Of a DNA stretch of 15,093 nt, positions 13,528 to 15,093 are shown piece by piece. Within the stretch, counting starts at the first letter, position 1, and each line of letters opens with the position of its first letter. The notes under the pieces are model-generated. The model had not been told where the DNA came from. It was given only the letters and a program-made list of their open reading frames with translations, and did not search any database. Made by a program: the position numbers and the translations under genes. The DNA is taken from positions 1 to 15,093 of the forward strand of contig JAFOLN010000253.1 in assembly GCA_017419325.1 (NCBI GenBank), written 5' to 3'. Origin of the DNA: Clostridia bacterium. Its GTDB lineage: Bacteria; Bacillota; Clostridia; Oscillospirales; RGIG577.

Positions 13528-15093
13528 CGCTCAGAAAGACGCGATAGACCGAGAGGCAAAAGGAATACTTGTGAGCGCCGCCGCGGGAAGCGGCAAGACG
13601 GCGGTGCTTGTGGAGCGCATAATAAGGATGATAAAGGGCGGCTGCGACGTAAGCGAGCTGCTCGTGTCCACCTTTACGAAGGCGGCGGCGGCAAGCATGA
13701 AGGAAAAGATTTACAAGGCGCTTTACACGGAGCATTTAAGAGACCCGAAGAACGCCCACATACGGCGGCAGCTCACCATGGTATACGGCGCGGACATCGG
13801 CACGATACACAGCTTCTGCTCACGCCTTATACGCTCCTGCTTCTTTGAGGCGGGCGTGCCCGCCGATTTCAGACTGGCATCCGACGATGAGGCGCGCATT
13901 ATGCGAACCCGCGTCATGTCGCGCACCCTTGACGAGCTGTTTGAAGAGGGCGGCGAGGATTTTCTTCGGGCAGGCGAAATGTTCGTAAGGAAAAACAGCG
14001 ATAAGCGCTTTTCCGAGCTCATCCTTTCCATATACGATAAGCTCGTGGCTCTGCCGTTTTACGACGAGGCGCTTTCAGGCGCACAGCGCGCCTGCGATAT
14101 CCCGGACGGCGGATTTTCCGATACTCCGTTTGCGCGAGAGCTTCTTTCCTCGCTTCGCGCGACGGCAAAGGCGTATCTTGATATATATGAAAGCCTTTCC
14201 GGGGCTTACGAGAACACGGAAAAGTACGGGAGCCTGTTTTCATGGGAGAAGGCGCTGCTTTCCTCCTTTACGAAGGACGGTCTGTCGTGGGACGAGGCGT
14301 ATGAACGTCTCCACGGCATAGCGTTTCCCGCTTTTCCGAGAAAGCAGAAAAAAGACGACGAAATCTTTCATTACAGATACAAGGACGTGCGCGACGCGAT
14401 GAAAAAAGACCTCGAGCGCATGCGCGACAGCGTGTTCACCGACACGGACGCGTCCGTTTCCTCCGACATGAGGGGAATGCTGCCCGCCGTGAGGGGGCTT
14501 TGCGGGACGGTTCGCGCCTTCGTAAAGAATTACACGGCTGAAAAAGAGTCGGCGGGCATACTTGACTTTAACGACCTTGAGCAGATAACCGTCTCCCTCC
14601 TCTGGGAGCGGGGCGAGGACGGGACGCTCAGAGAAACCGAGCTTGCAAAGACAGTATCATCGCGGTACAGTCAGATATTCATAGACGAATACCAGGATCT
14701 TAATACCATACAGGAGCTTAACTTCCGCGCGCTTTCAACAAACGACGGGGAAAACCTCTTTATGGTGGGCGACGTAAAGCAGAGCATATACGGCTTCAGA
14801 CCGGCGAACCCCCGCATATTCCTTGAAAAGTACGGGCGCTTTTCAAAAGAGAAGGACACGGGCGAGAACGCGCTCATACTCCTTTCCACGAATTTCAGAA
14901 GCCGCACTCCCGTGCTTGACTCGGTAAACGCCGTGTTTTCCGAAATAATGTCCGCCTATGCGGGAGAGCTTGACTATACAAAGGACGAGTATCTTAACGA
15001 GAACAAGCTCTATCCCGAGTCGGACGAAAGGTTCACGACGGAGCTTTATCTTATTAAAAGAAAGAAGAAAAAGGATTCGGAGGAGACCGGCGC
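13508..15093 (+). CDS. addA: ATP-dependent helicase/nuclease subunit A (AddA), 5' part, truncated by window end
   Basis: The frame is open from ATG 13508 to the window end, 528 complete codons of an expected roughly 1200. I translated it by eye and found no break. It is a UvrD/Rep-like superfamily 1A helicase: Q-motif WTDAQKDAI (5-13), Walker A AAAGSGKT (24-31), motif Ia LLVSTFTKAAAASMKEKI, IGTIHSFC, motif II IFIDEYQD, motif III FMVGDVKQSIYGFR and motif IV LLSTNFRSRTPVL. Together with AddB it is the motor that unwinds broken DNA ends; the C-terminal nuclease domain lies beyond the window. Its start overlaps the end of addB by 20 nt, in the order addB-addA known from Bacillus. Motif Ia has TKAAAASM where TNAAAAEM is common, a small change unlikely to matter. 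Confidence 0.97.
   Translation, partial: MATEWTDAQKDAIDREAKGILVSAAAGSGKTAVLVERIIRMIKGGCDVSELLVSTFTKAAAASMKEKIYKALYTEHLRDPKNAHIRRQLTMVYGADIGTIHSFCSRLIRSCFFEAGVPADFRLASDDEARIMRTRVMSRTLDELFEEGGEDFLRAGEMFVRKNSDKRFSELILSIYDKLVALPFYDEALSGAQRACDIPDGGFSDTPFARELLSSLRATAKAYLDIYESLSGAYENTEKYGSLFSWEKALLSSFTKDGLSWDEAYERLHGIAFPAFPRKQKKDDEIFHYRYKDVRDAMKKDLERMRDSVFTDTDASVSSDMRGMLPAVRGLCGTVRAFVKNYTAEKESAGILDFNDLEQITVSLLWERGEDGTLRETELAKTVSSRYSQIFIDEYQDLNTIQELNFRALSTNDGENLFMVGDVKQSIYGFRPANPRIFLEKYGRFSKEKDTGENALILLSTNFRSRTPVLDSVNAVFSEIMSAYAGELDYTKDEYLNENKLYPESDERFTTELYLIKRKKKKDSEETG

Noticed and set aside
10132..15093. Anti-phage defence island
   Set aside because: AddAB can degrade phage DNA, but it is a core repair enzyme and no defence gene, CRISPR array, integrase or tRNA attachment site lies nearby.
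1..15093. tRNA, rRNA, CRISPR or insertion sequence
   Set aside because: I saw no cloverleaf-like sequences, regularly spaced repeats, transposase motifs or terminal inverted repeats with target duplications.

Overview
The window looks like chromosomal DNA of a Clostridia-class Firmicute, probably a gut-type Oscillospiraceae/Ruminococcaceae relative. This rests on gene content: an addB-addA pair in the Bacillus/Clostridium order, a bacterial V/A-type ATPase operon of the clostridial kind, a DUF378 gene, and a surface protein with FN3 and BspA-like leucine-rich repeats. Shine-Dalgarno sequences are strong (GGAGG/AGGTGA type). Genus and species cannot be told from the sequence alone.

Layout: (1) 2-817, plus strand: 3' end of a large secreted or surface protein (end of an FN3 domain, LRR_5 repeats, GC-rich C-terminal domain). 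(2) 818-1014: a hairpin terminator and a short GC-rich stretch without a gene. (3) 1015-1221, minus strand: a small two-helix DUF378 membrane protein. (4) 1238-1340: two near-identical terminator hairpins. (5) 1348-9920, minus strand: a complete nine-gene V/A-type ATPase operon, transcribed H-C-I-K-F-E-A-B-D. (6) 9921-10131: AT-rich divergent intergenic region with a good sigma-A-type promoter for the ATPase operon. (7) 10132 to window end, plus strand: addB (complete) and addA (5' 528 codons), the double-strand-break repair helicase-nuclease.

How the genes work together: A3B3 is the catalytic head, D and F the central rotor shaft, C the coupling between shaft and membrane ring, K the ion-carrying ring, I the membrane stator with the essential arginine, and E with H(G) the peripheral stalks. 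All subunits needed for a working rotary ATPase are present and appear intact, with tight or overlapping spacing (A/B by 4 nt, B/D by 1 nt), which suggests one transcript of about 8.7 kb. On the other strand addB and addA overlap by 20 nt and should be translated together. They form a heterodimer with two nuclease sites.

I found no clear new biological system. The region is mostly well-known housekeeping machinery. The points most worth a second look are the abrupt base-composition junction inside the surface protein gene, the DUF378 gene whose start codon lies 17 nt beyond a strong terminator, the duplicated terminator hairpins, the subunit order of the ATPase operon, and the single-carboxylate rotor subunit.
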